From Hydrogenophaga sp. (lineage in GTDB: Bacteria > Pseudomonadota > Gammaproteobacteria > Burkholderiales > Burkholderiaceae_C), in assembly GCF_011772445.1 (NCBI RefSeq), contig NZ_WVZN01000026.1, forward strand, positions 1-58,937: a DNA stretch of 58,937 nt, given 5' to 3'. Below, piece by piece: positions 51,928-58,937 of the stretch (position 1 is the first letter of the stretch; every line of letters begins with the position of its first letter). The position numbers and the translations under genes are program-made. The notes beneath the pieces are model-generated. The model worked only from the letters and a program-made list of their open reading frames with translations, made no database searches and was not told the origin of the DNA.

Positions 51928-53085
51928 TCAGAAGCCATCGGCGTCGTCGTGCCGGTCGGTCAGCGACCAGGGCGCCCGGGCCAGCCGCGCGGCGAGTCCG
52001 GCGTCGCGCGACTGCACGCCGCAGGGGCGGCCGTCGTCGTCGCTGGACGGCAGGAAGCCCGCGCGCGCGGCCACGCGCTGCGAGGCCTCGTCCTGCAGCA
52101 GCAGGCGCACGCAAGTGCAGGCCTGCGCGGCGGCCTCGCGCAAGGCCTCGTGCAGCAGCACCAGCAGGGCCTCGTCGCTGTCGTGGTGCCAGTCGATCAG
52201 GTGCAGCTCGGGCCGGCCCAGGTCGTCGGCTTCCACGGCCCAGGCGATGAGACCGGCCACGGTGTCGCCGCGCCGCGCCACGCGCAGGCTCAGCGGCCGG
52301 CGCGGGTTGGCAAGCAGGCGGCGCTGCAGATAGTCGCCGTCGTGCCGCAGGTGCACGCCGCCCGCGCGGCGCGGCACCGGCGCGGCGAGCGCGGGATCGA
52401 GCCGCGTGGCGCCATCGACCGCAAAGCCGCGCGGCCGGCGCCAGCGCAGCGCCAGGCGCCGCAGCGACAGGCCCGCGTTGGCCACGCGCATGGCCAGTGG
52501 CGTGGCCGCCAGGGTGGGCCAGCGGCGGCGCACGAAGGGGCCCAGGTCCAGCGGGTGGGTGAAAGTCAGGCGCGGTGCCAGCGGCTCGAACAGGCGGCGC
52601 ACGATGCCGGCCGAGTTGGCGTTGGCGCCCACGGCCAGCGTGAAGTCGTGGCGCGCCAGCATGGCCTGGTTGAGCCAGATGCCCAGGCCCGACTCCTGCG
52701 CCTCGGGCCGCACCAGCAGGTCCATCACCTGCGCGCCGCTGAGGTGCTGGCCGTCCACGTCGATCGGCAGGTCTTCCACGCCGATGGTGGCCAGCACGCG
52801 GCCGTGCGCGCGCAGGCACCACAGATCGCCGAAGCCCGCCTGCTCCCGCCCGAGGCGGTAGCGCCAGCGCAGGTAGGCGTCGTCGTCCCACTGGTGGCCG
52901 GGCAGCAGGTGCTCGCGGCGCAGGGCCAGCACGTCGGGCAGGTCGTCCAGCGTGGCCGGGCGCAGGCCTTCGCGCAAGGCGGGCTCGTCCAGCCCCAGGC
53001 TGCGCGCCACCAGGCGACCAAGCTTGTCGTGCGCCGGCACGCGCGGCGCCGGCGACACGGGGCGCGTGGCCTCAGTCACCCTCAC
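51928..53085 (-). CDS. GNAT-like acyltransferase, two-domain
   Basis: 385 aa. LRPATLDDLPDVLALRREHLLPGHQW at the start is a GNAT first strand/helix. VMDLLVRPEAQESGLGIWLNQAML (about 120-143) resembles the acetyl-CoA binding region. A second GNAT-like part (about 255-375) has LSLRVARRGDTVAGLIAWAVEADDLG and CVRLLLQDEASQRVAARAGFLP. It overlaps the acyl carrier protein gene by 14 bases and follows it. This suggests an acyl group carried by the ACP is the donor; that link is inference. Confidence 0.75.
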   Translation of the reverse strand: MRVTEATRPVSPAPRVPAHDKLGRLVARSLGLDEPALREGLRPATLDDLPDVLALRREHLLPGHQWDDDAYLRWRYRLGREQAGFGDLWCLRAHGRVLATIGVEDLPIDVDGQHLSGAQVMDLLVRPEAQESGLGIWLNQAMLARHDFTLAVGANANSAGIVRRLFEPLAPRLTFTHPLDLGPFVRRRWPTLAATPLAMRVANAGLSLRRLALRWRRPRGFAVDGATRLDPALAAPVPRRAGGVHLRHDGDYLQRRLLANPRRPLSLRVARRGDTVAGLIAWAVEADDLGRPELHLIDWHHDSDEALLVLLHEALREAAAQACTCVRLLLQDEASQRVAARAGFLPSSDDDGRPCGVQSRDAGLAARLARAPWSLTDRHDDADGF

Positions 53086-53341
53086 GCAGCACCCCGTGCG
53101 CGCGCAGGAAGTCCAGCACGTGGCCGATGCGCGTCATCTCGCGCGACACTTCGGCGGTGAGTTCCAGGCCGAAGCGCTCGTCGAGCTCCGCGATGAGCAT
53201 CAGCGCGCCCATGGAGTCCCAGTCCTCGATGGACTCGCGCTCCACGTCGGCGTGCAGGCTGCCGGCCGGCACGTTGAAACATTCGGCCAGCAGGGCCAGA
53301 GCCTCGGGCGGGGTGATGGTGGGGCGGGTGCTGGCGTCCAT
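53072..53341 (-). CDS. Acyl carrier protein
   Basis: 89 aa. The phosphopantetheine site is Ser in WDSMGALMLIAEL (DSM instead of the fatty-acid ACP DSL), with an acidic recognition helix following. ATG at 53341 is used; a TTG at 53365 overlaps the ketosynthase stop and is an alternative. It lies between the ketosynthase III and GNAT genes, so it is a dedicated carrier rather than the main fatty-acid ACP. Confidence 0.88.
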   Translation of the reverse strand: MDASTRPTITPPEALALLAECFNVPAGSLHADVERESIEDWDSMGALMLIAELDERFGLELTAEVSREMTRIGHVLDFLRAHGVLREGD

Positions 53342-53361
53342 GGGCGTTGCCTCGGCAATGT

Positions 53362-54396
53362 TCAAAGGCCTTCACCATCGTCGTGCAACAGCACGGTGCG
53401 CTCGTCCACCGGCACCAGGGCCGAGGCCCAGGACAGGCCCACGCCGTAGCCCAGCAGCATCCACAGTTGGCGCTGGCCGGGCGGCGGCGCCGAGAGCCGG
53501 CGCGTCATGGCCACCGCCACCGAGGGGCCGCCGCAGTTGCCGCTGTCTTCGATGGAGAAGGGCACGCGGTCCTCCGGCAGGCCGCTCTTCTTCATCAGGT
53601 GCTTCATGATGAAGCGGTTGGACTGGTGGAAGACGAAGGCGTCCACGTCGGCCACGGCCTTGCCGGCGAAGGCGAGGGTGTCGGCGATGAGCGCGGGCAC
53701 GCGCCTGATGGTGAAGTTGAAGATGGCCGCGCCGTCCATTTCCAGGAAACGGTGGCGCGGGTTGGCGGGCTCGCGGTCGCGGAAGGCGCCACCGCGCAGG
53801 ATCAAACCGTCGGCGCCACTGCCATCGGTGTGCAGCACGAAGTGGCCGCCCGCTGCGGGGTCGTCGTCGAGTTCGAGCGCGGTGGCCGAGCCGGCGTCGC
53901 TGAACAGCAGCACGGTGGCCTGGTCTTCGGGGCTGACGAAGCGGCTGGGGGTTTCGCCGTGCAGCATCAGCACGCGCCGGTGGCCGCCGCCGCGCAGCAT
54001 GGTGGCCGCGATGTACAGGCCATAGGGGTAGCCCGAGCAGCCCAGGCCCACATCGAAGGCGGCGCAGGTGTCGGGCAGGCCCAGGCGCTGCTGCAGCAGG
54101 CAACTGGTGGAGGGCAGGAAGTGGTCGGGCGTCTGCGTGACGAAGATCAGCGCGCTCACCGTCTCGGGCGCCCAGCCCAGTCGCGCCATCAGGCGTTCGG
54201 CGGCGCGCTGGCACAGGTCGGCGGAGGTGAGGTCGGGCCGCACCACGCGGCGCTCGCGCACGCCGGCCATGGCCACCACCTTGCGCACGTCCTCGGGTGC
54301 GAAGCCCAGGGCCGGGTCGAGGTTGTCCACCACCGATGGCGGCAAGCAAGTGCTCACGCCGGCGATGCGAAAGCCGCCGATGTTCGATTGGCTCAA
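53362..54396 (-). CDS. 3-oxoacyl-ACP synthase III-like (FabH-type) ketosynthase
   Basis: 344 aa from a TTG (54396) with AAAGGGA 7 bases upstream; a TTG six codons earlier is the alternative, and no suitable ATG exists. The catalytic triad is Cys120 (DVGLGCSGYPYGL), His257 (VFHQSNRF) and Asn287 (SGNCGGPS). FabH-type enzymes join an acyl-CoA to malonyl-ACP; with its own ACP and a GNAT partner this looks like a specialised acyl pathway. Promoter at 54477-54506. Confidence 0.9.
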   Translation of the reverse strand: MSQSNIGGFRIAGVSTCLPPSVVDNLDPALGFAPEDVRKVVAMAGVRERRVVRPDLTSADLCQRAAERLMARLGWAPETVSALIFVTQTPDHFLPSTSCLLQQRLGLPDTCAAFDVGLGCSGYPYGLYIAATMLRGGGHRRVLMLHGETPSRFVSPEDQATVLLFSDAGSATALELDDDPAAGGHFVLHTDGSGADGLILRGGAFRDREPANPRHRFLEMDGAAIFNFTIRRVPALIADTLAFAGKAVADVDAFVFHQSNRFIMKHLMKKSGLPEDRVPFSIEDSGNCGGPSVAVAMTRRLSAPPPGQRQLWMLLGYGVGLSWASALVPVDERTVLLHDDGEGL

Positions 54397-54476
54397 CCGG
54401 GGGTCCCTTTTCAAAGCTGGAGAAACCAGGCGATCTCAGCGTGGGGGGCTGGACGTCTTTTTACCTATCCCCGGGC

Positions 54477-54506
54477 AGTATAAGTACGGGCCGATGGCGG
54501 TCTCAA
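54477..54506 (-). promoter_or_regulatory. Sigma-70-type promoter of the ketosynthase-ACP-GNAT unit
   Basis: Minus strand TTGAGA, 18 bases, TATACT, giving a leader of roughly 70-75 bases to the TTG start. One of the better sigma-70 matches in the window. Confidence 0.6.
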
Positions 54507-54620
54507 GGCGGTGCGACGGTCATAAGTCACGAAAGCCCGGGGCTTGCCCGGAACCTCGCCCGATACCGGTACGGGGAAGCCGACGACGGGCGGCCGGGCG
54601 GTCCAGGGCGGCGCTTCATA

Positions 54621-54640
54621 TACTGTTGTTTTGTACAGTA
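54621..54640 (+). promoter_or_regulatory. LexA (SOS) box upstream of the radical SAM gene
   Basis: TACTGT-N8-ACAGTA, a perfect dyad fitting the CTGT-N8-ACAG LexA consensus with the flanking TA. It overlaps a -10-like TATACT (54619-54624) and lies 12 bases before the ATG at 54653. LexA binding would block transcription until DNA damage. Confidence 0.85.
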
Positions 54641-54652
54641 TCGGAGGCCGTC

Positions 54653-55741
54653 ATGTCCGACGTCCACATCCCCGTCGCGGCCCTCAAGGGCCGCGGGGTC
54701 TCCTTCCGCCAGGCCCACCGTTTCGAGTCCGCCGCGCGCGCCGCCTTCGACGATGGCTGGGGCACGCTCGACGAATCGCAGGCCGAGGAACACGCCGCGC
54801 CGGCCACCAGCGTGAGCTGGGAGGACGCCAAAAGCGCCATCACCACCAACGCCTCGCCCGACATCGGCTTCGTGCACGGGCTCAACCCCTACCGGGGCTG
54901 CGAGCACGGCTGCGTGTACTGCTACGCGCGGCCCAGCCACAGCTACCTCGGCCTCTCGCCGGGGCTCGATTTCGAGACGAAGCTGATCGCCAAGCGCGGC
55001 TTCGCCGAGGTGCTGGCGCGCGAGCTGCAGCGCCCGTCCTACCAGCCGAGCATGATCGCCCTGGGCACCGTGACCGACGCCTACCAGCCCATCGAACGCG
55101 AACTGCGCCTCACGCGCGCCGCGCTCGACGTGCTCTTTCGCGCCCGCCACCCGGTGGGCATCGTCACCAAGGGCAGCGGCGTCGAGCGCGACATCGACCT
55201 GCTCGCGCCCCTGGCCACGCTGGGCCTGTCAGCGGTCTACGTCACCATCACCACGCTCGACCCCAAGCTGGCTCGCACCCTGGAGCCGCGCGCCGCCGCA
55301 CCGCACCGGCGGCTGCGCACCATCCGCACCCTGGCCGAGGCCGGCATTCCCGTGGGCGTGAGCGTCTCGCCGCAGATTCCCTTCCTGAATGAAGACATGG
55401 AGCAGGTGCTGGAGGCCGCGCGCGAGGCCGGCGCGCGGCGCGCCTTCTACCAGGTGATCCGCCTGCCCTGGGAGCTCGCGCCCATCTTCCGCCAGTGGCT
55501 GCAGCAGCACTGCCCCGAACGCGCGGGCCGCGTGATGGCGCGCATCCAGGACATGCGCGGCGGGCGCGACTACGACAGCGACTTCGCCACCCGCATGAAA
55601 GGCAGCGGTCCCTGGGCCGATCTCCTGCGCCAGCGCTTCAGCAAGGCCTGCGCGCGGCTGGGCTACTCGCAGGACCGCGAGCCCATGGACGTGTCGCGCT
55701 TTCAGCCGGCGGCGCTGTCGGCGCAGGGGGAGTTGTTCTAA
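54653..55741 (+). CDS. PA0069-type radical SAM protein, SOS-regulated
   Basis: 362 aa. Radical SAM cluster motif Cys83-x3-Cys87-x2-Cys90 (GCEHGCVYCYA), then ALGTVTDAYQPIERE and YVTITTLDPKLARTLEPRAAAPHRRL in pieces. This belongs to the SplB-related / PA0069 family, proposed to act in DNA repair. CGGAGG ribosome site fixes the start. The LexA box upstream agrees with a DNA-damage role; I recall P. aeruginosa PA0069 as a LexA target. Its stop codon overlaps the convergent PNPOx-like gene. Confidence 0.92.
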   Translation: MSDVHIPVAALKGRGVSFRQAHRFESAARAAFDDGWGTLDESQAEEHAAPATSVSWEDAKSAITTNASPDIGFVHGLNPYRGCEHGCVYCYARPSHSYLGLSPGLDFETKLIAKRGFAEVLARELQRPSYQPSMIALGTVTDAYQPIERELRLTRAALDVLFRARHPVGIVTKGSGVERDIDLLAPLATLGLSAVYVTITTLDPKLARTLEPRAAAPHRRLRTIRTLAEAGIPVGVSVSPQIPFLNEDMEQVLEAAREAGARRAFYQVIRLPWELAPIFRQWLQQHCPERAGRVMARIQDMRGGRDYDSDFATRMKGSGPWADLLRQRFSKACARLGYSQDREPMDVSRFQPAALSAQGELF

Positions 55742-56712
55742 CCGACCGCCAACTGCGGCGCGAACTCTGGCGCCGACCAGCGCAGCGGCAGGGCCCGGGG
55801 CCGCCAGAGGTGCGACACCACCCGCAGCCGCAGCAGGCGCTCGGCGCCGGGCGTGGCGGCCAGTTCGGGGCTGTCCCACACGATGCTGGCCTCGGCCGCG
55901 AGTTGCAGCACGTCACCGCTGTCCGGGTCCACGCAGAGCAGGCCGGCCTGCGGACGCGCGAGCAGGTTGCCCAGGGTGTTGAAGAAGAAGTTGCCGCGGT
56001 AGTCGGGGATGGTGAGGACGCTCGCGCCCTCACCGCCGACGGATCCGTCGGCGTGGTCGCGTACGTGGATGAAGCCGGGCAGGCCCCCCCGGTGCGACAC
56101 ATCGACGCCCTGGCTGGGCTCGACGGGACTTGTGTCGCTGCCCGCGCGCGGCGCGGCGCTGGCGATGAACACGGTGTCGGCCCGCGCGAGCAGGGCGCGC
56201 GCCGGCTCGATCAGGCGGGCGCCGTGGTGTTGCACGGGCCCGGGCGCGTGCGGCACCCACTCGGGCTCGCGCGCCTGGATGTACTGCGGGCAGTTGCCGA
56301 AGCTCTGGTCCACGCGCACGGTGAAGCCCTCAAGGCCATCGTCCACCACGCGCCCGTTCATGCGGTTGCGCCGCCGCGTGTGCGGTTCCAGGCCCAGCAG
56401 GCCCAGGGGCGCGCCCAGGGCGAGCGCGTCGGCCAGTGGGTCGGCGGCGTCGGGCCGCGCGTTCACGCGCAGGTGGCGCTCGTCGGGTGTGCGCACGAAG
56501 CCCGGCGGCCCGGCCAGCAGCGAGGCCCAGGGCTGGCCCGCCGCGTCCAGGCTGCCGACTACCAGCGTGGGCAGTTTCTCGAACAGCTCGCGGTGCTGGT
56601 CGGGCATGTGGTCGCGCACCACGCGCGGGCCGATCGCGGTGAGCCGATCCAGCGCGCCGGCGCGCGCCTGCATCGCGCGTTCGCCCTCGTGGAAAGTGGC
56701 GGTGTCGTGCAT
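55738..56712 (-). CDS. Pyridoxamine-5'-phosphate oxidase-family (FMN-binding split barrel) protein
   Basis: 324 aa from MHDTATFHEGERAMQARAG. LPTLVVGSLDAAGQPWASLLAGPPGFV (about 45-71) and DTVFIASAAP...GVDVSHRGGLPGFIHV (about 195-240) are FMN split-barrel strands. The FNTLGNLLARPQAGLLCVD segment near 265 is characteristic of larger bacterial members of unknown function. GAGGAG ribosome site. Its stop overlaps the radical SAM gene by 3 bases in convergence; the GST gene lies 13 bases upstream on the same strand. Confidence 0.85.
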   Translation of the reverse strand: MHDTATFHEGERAMQARAGALDRLTAIGPRVVRDHMPDQHRELFEKLPTLVVGSLDAAGQPWASLLAGPPGFVRTPDERHLRVNARPDAADPLADALALGAPLGLLGLEPHTRRRNRMNGRVVDDGLEGFTVRVDQSFGNCPQYIQAREPEWVPHAPGPVQHHGARLIEPARALLARADTVFIASAAPRAGSDTSPVEPSQGVDVSHRGGLPGFIHVRDHADGSVGGEGASVLTIPDYRGNFFFNTLGNLLARPQAGLLCVDPDSGDVLQLAAEASIVWDSPELAATPGAERLLRLRVVSHLWRPRALPLRWSAPEFAPQLAVG

Positions 56713-56725
56713 GGCGGGGCTCCTC

Positions 56726-57385
56726 TCAGGCGGTCCGCGCGTCGGGCGCGTTCGGCAAAGGTGAGCGCACCATGCCGATGAAGCCCGGCAGCGCCTCCAC
56801 TCGCGCGATCCAGGCGCGCAGGCGCGGGTAGTCGTCCAGCGGCACACCGCCCTCCGGCGCGTGCGCGGTGTAGGTGTACAGGGACACGTCGGCCAGCGTG
56901 GCGTGGGGCGCGGCCAGCCAGTCGCGCCCGTCCAGGTGCGCCTCCATGCGCTTGAAGAGCTCGTGCGCGACGAGGTGGCTGCGCTCGTCGTGCGGCCGGC
57001 CGAACAGGCGGGCGATTCGCGCCGCGCTGGGCCCGTGGGCCAGCGGGCCGGCGGCCACGCTGAACCAGCGCTGCACCTGGGCGCAGGCCAGGGGATCGCG
57101 CGGCCACCACTGGCCGCTGGGGTCGTAACGGCCGGCCAGGTAGACCAGGATGGCGTTGCTGTCGGGCAGCACGACGTCGCCGTCCTCCAGCACCGGCACC
57201 TGGCCGAAGGGGTTCAGCCGCAGGAAGTCCGCGCGCTTGTGTGCGCCCCCGGGCAGGTCCACGTCCACGTTTTCGTACGGCAGGCCGAGCAGGGAGAGAA
57301 ACAGCTCGACGCGGTGGGCATGGCCCGACAGGGCGAAGCGGTGCAGGCGCAGCGGGCGGGCGGGTCGGGGGGCGGGGGTGTTCAT
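56726..57385 (-). CDS. Glutathione S-transferase
   Basis: 219 aa from MNTPAPRPARPLRLHRF. The N-terminal thioredoxin-like domain has FALSGHAHRVELFLSLLGLPYE (Ser near 18 as candidate thiol-stabilising residue), GQVPVLEDGD with the cis-Pro and the DSNAILVYLA glutathione-contact motif. A C-terminal helical domain contains LADVSLYTYTAHAPEGG and Y-P-R-L. AGGAG ribosome site. Divergent from a LysR gene, its probable regulator, and in operon with the PNPOx-like gene. Confidence 0.9.
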   Translation of the reverse strand: MNTPAPRPARPLRLHRFALSGHAHRVELFLSLLGLPYENVDVDLPGGAHKRADFLRLNPFGQVPVLEDGDVVLPDSNAILVYLAGRYDPSGQWWPRDPLACAQVQRWFSVAAGPLAHGPSAARIARLFGRPHDERSHLVAHELFKRMEAHLDGRDWLAAPHATLADVSLYTYTAHAPEGGVPLDDYPRLRAWIARVEALPGFIGMVRSPLPNAPDARTA

Positions 57386-57488
57386 GTGGGCTCCTGGCAA
57401 GACCCCCTGGCTGGGGGCGGGTCAATCACAGGGCGCCAGCTTAGGCATTGCGTCGAACGAACAGAATCCCCACCAAAGGCATTTCTGC

Positions 57489-57505
57489 CTTCCACTGAAT
57501 GGAAG
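57489..57505. promoter_or_regulatory. Inverted repeat in the GST/LysR intergenic region
   Basis: CTTCCA-CTGAA-TGGAAG just before the LysR start, in the 125-base divergent gap. Size and place fit a LysR-type binding half, but one site alone is weak evidence. Confidence 0.35.
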
Positions 57506-57510
57506 ACCGA

Positions 57511-58419
57511 ATGGACAAGCTCGAACACCTTCGCGTGCTGGTCGCGGTGGCCGAGGCCGGCAACCTCGCGGGCGCCGCGCGGCGCCTGGGCCATTCGCCG
57601 CCGGCCGTGTCACGCGCCATGGACCAGCTCGAGGCGCGCATCGGCGCGCAACTGCTGGTGCGCACCACGCGCCGCGTGCGCTTCACCGAGGCGGGCGAGC
57701 GCTTCGTGGCCGACTGCCGCCGCCTGCTGGGGGAGCTGGACGAGGCCGAGTCTTTGGCCGGCGGGTCCTTCCGCGAACCGCAGGGCGTGCTGGGCGTCAC
57801 CGCCTCGTCGATGTTCGGGCGGCGGCACGTGGCGCCGCTGGTGCTGGCCTTCATGGAACGGCACGCGCGCGTGCAGGTCCGCACCCTGTTCGTCGACCGC
57901 ATCGTGCACCTGGTGGACGAAGGCTACGACGTGGCGGTGCGCATCGCCCACCTGCCCGACTCCGGCCTCACCGCCGTGCGCGTGGGCTCGGTGCGGCGCG
58001 TGATGGTGGCCGCGCCCGATTACCTGGCCGCGCGCGGCGAACCGCGCACCGTCGCCGATCTGACGGACCACGTGGGCATCGGCTTCTCGCCCATGGGCGC
58101 CACGGCCACGCCCTGGACGCTGCACCCGCGCGGCGAACGAGACGCCGTGGCCATCGACACCCCGCTGGTGGCCAACACCGGCGAAATGGCGATCGCGGCG
58201 GCCGTGGCGGGGCGCGGGCTCACGCGTGCGCTGTCTTACCAGGTGGCCGAGGAGGTGGCCGACGGCCGCCTGCGGGTGGTGATGGCCGACCACGAGCCGC
58301 CGCCGATTCCCGTGCACCTAGTGTACCCGGCCGGGCGCAAGGCGGCGGCCAAGGTGCGGGTGTTCGTGGACCTGGCGGTGGAGCGGCTGCGCGCGTTGCC
58401 GGTGCTGGGCGGGGCTTGA
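57511..58419 (+). CDS. LysR-family transcriptional regulator
   Basis: 302 aa. Winged helix MDKLEHLRVLVAVAEAGNLAGAARRLGHSPPAVSRAMDQLEARIGAQLLVRTTRRVRFTEAG in pieces, then a substrate-binding-like domain (about 90-295) with YDVAVRIAHLPDSGLTAVRVG. GGAAG lies 5 bases before this ATG; the ATG at 57499 falls inside the inverted repeat and has no ribosome site. It is divergent from the GST/PNPOx pair and probably controls it. Confidence 0.9.
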   Translation: MDKLEHLRVLVAVAEAGNLAGAARRLGHSPPAVSRAMDQLEARIGAQLLVRTTRRVRFTEAGERFVADCRRLLGELDEAESLAGGSFREPQGVLGVTASSMFGRRHVAPLVLAFMERHARVQVRTLFVDRIVHLVDEGYDVAVRIAHLPDSGLTAVRVGSVRRVMVAAPDYLAARGEPRTVADLTDHVGIGFSPMGATATPWTLHPRGERDAVAIDTPLVANTGEMAIAAAVAGRGLTRALSYQVAEEVADGRLRVVMADHEPPPIPVHLVYPAGRKAAAKVRVFVDLAVERLRALPVLGGA

Positions 58420-58446
58420 TGTCTCGCGCCGCAGGCGCGCCGCCCC

Positions 58447-58937
58447 TCAGCCCAGTTGTTCCAGCGCGTCGTCGGCCCAGTACCGCACGGCGTTGTAGTA
58501 GCCCTCCCACACGCAGCCGTTGCAGCCGCGCCCGCAGCAGGTGGTGGGTTCGGGTGGCGGGGCGCGCAACACCGTGTCCAGATCGATGCCCTGCCGCATC
58601 GCGCGCCCGCGCAGGTGCGCGACGAGGGCCTGCGCGGTGGCCAGGTCGGCGGGCATCAGGTCGGCCGCGCGGATGCGGCGGAAGCGCTTCTGCTCGCGGC
58701 CTTCGAACACGCCGGTTTCGTTGAACATGGCCGAGGGGCGCACCCACAGGCCGAAGCCACCGTAGAGCGCGCGGTACAGCACCAGCGGCTGCAGCGTCTC
58801 GCTGCAGCGCACGGTGTCGATCACCTCGTACCAGCCGCCCTTGTAGTGGCGGTACAGGCCGGGCGGCGTGGGGATCAGCGGGGGCAGGTCGTCGTCGGTC
58901 ACGCGGGCTCGATCGTCAGCGTGGGGTGCGGCCACGC
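58447..58937 (-). CDS. DUF1653 plus oxidoreductase-like domain protein (5' end uncertain, may be partial)
   Basis: About 162 residues are visible. The N-terminal half (LPPLIPTPPGLYRHYKGGWYEVIDTVRCSETLQPLVLYRALYGGFGLWVRP in pieces) is a DUF1653 beta-barrel-like domain. The C-terminal CCGRGCNGCVWEGYYNAV is the Oxidoreductase-like (CCG..C..C) motif, probably binding metal. GTG codons at 58935 and 58899 could start it, or the gene continues past the right edge. Function unknown. Confidence 0.8.
   Translation of the reverse strand, partial: VAAPHADDRARVTDDDLPPLIPTPPGLYRHYKGGWYEVIDTVRCSETLQPLVLYRALYGGFGLWVRPSAMFNETGVFEGREQKRFRRIRAADLMPADLATAQALVAHLRGRAMRQGIDLDTVLRAPPPEPTTCCGRGCNGCVWEGYYNAVRYWADDALEQLG

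Noticed and set aside
1..58937. tRNA, rRNA, integrase, insertion-sequence transposase or replication origin
   Set aside because: None recognised by eye on either strand; absence cannot be guaranteed without a dedicated search.

Overview
The window is a GC-rich (roughly 65-70 % in most genes) stretch of a motile betaproteobacterium, most likely Burkholderiales, family Comamonadaceae (Hydrogenophaga- or Acidovorax-like). The evidence is the FlhDC master regulator, CheZ, the divergent flgA-flgM-flgN / flgBCDE... layout, MotA/MotB with H+-type residues, and palindromic intergenic repeats of a kind I associate with that family. Genus assignment is inference.

Layout. 1-5502: tandem flagellins fliC and the cap gene fliD on the minus strand, each fliC with its own sigma-28 promoter, then flhDC on the plus strand. 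The 733-base gap between fliC and flhD carries two opposed copies of a structured hairpin element. 5631-8562: motA, motB, cheY, cheZ. 8602-18623 (minus): an accessory cassette dropped between cheZ and flhB. It encodes a 303-aa anchored protein, a lysozyme-like protein, a four-helix membrane protein and a 2593-aa RTX calcium-binding protein. 18965-25226: flhB, flhA, flhF, a degenerate flhG-like gene and fliA. 25289-27845: an unknown gene, a VOC/glyoxalase protein and an acyltransferase. 27867-29357 (minus): flgN, flgM, flgA. 29549-41099: flgB to flgL, interrupted between flgE and flgF by an unrelated DUF-type gene. 41249-58937: ordinary accessory and housekeeping genes. These include an HDOD protein, an AbiEii-like nucleotidyltransferase/XRE toxin-antitoxin pair, a small NTPase, queC and GNAT, vapBC, and an AmpR-like regulator divergent from a class A beta-lactamase. 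They continue with a YddA/SbmA-type ABC transporter and aldose-epimerase-like protein, 5'-nucleotidase, and a GNAT / acyl-carrier-protein / ketosynthase-III cassette. Last come an SOS-boxed radical SAM protein, a PNPOx-like protein, a GST with divergent LysR regulator, and a small DUF1653/oxidoreductase-like protein.

How it works together. FlhDC (class I) should switch on the flhB..fliA, flgB.. and flgF.. operons (class II). A bipartite motif shared by the flgB and flgF upstream regions is a candidate control site. FliA (sigma-28), held by FlgM until the hook is complete, would then transcribe both flagellin genes, fliD and probably motAB and flgMN (class III); sigma-28-like sites are visible at each. 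FlgN, FliD, FlgK and FlgL complete the filament junction and cap. CheY and CheZ set rotation, but no CheA/CheW/CheR/CheB or receptor lies here.

The least ordinary region is the RTX-lysozyme cassette. It is drawn as one four-gene transcription unit, has locally lower GC, and shows a DNA-level relationship between the tail of the lysozyme gene and an internal part of the RTX gene. Its function is unknown to me; a type I-secreted envelope-active system with self-protection proteins is a hypothesis.
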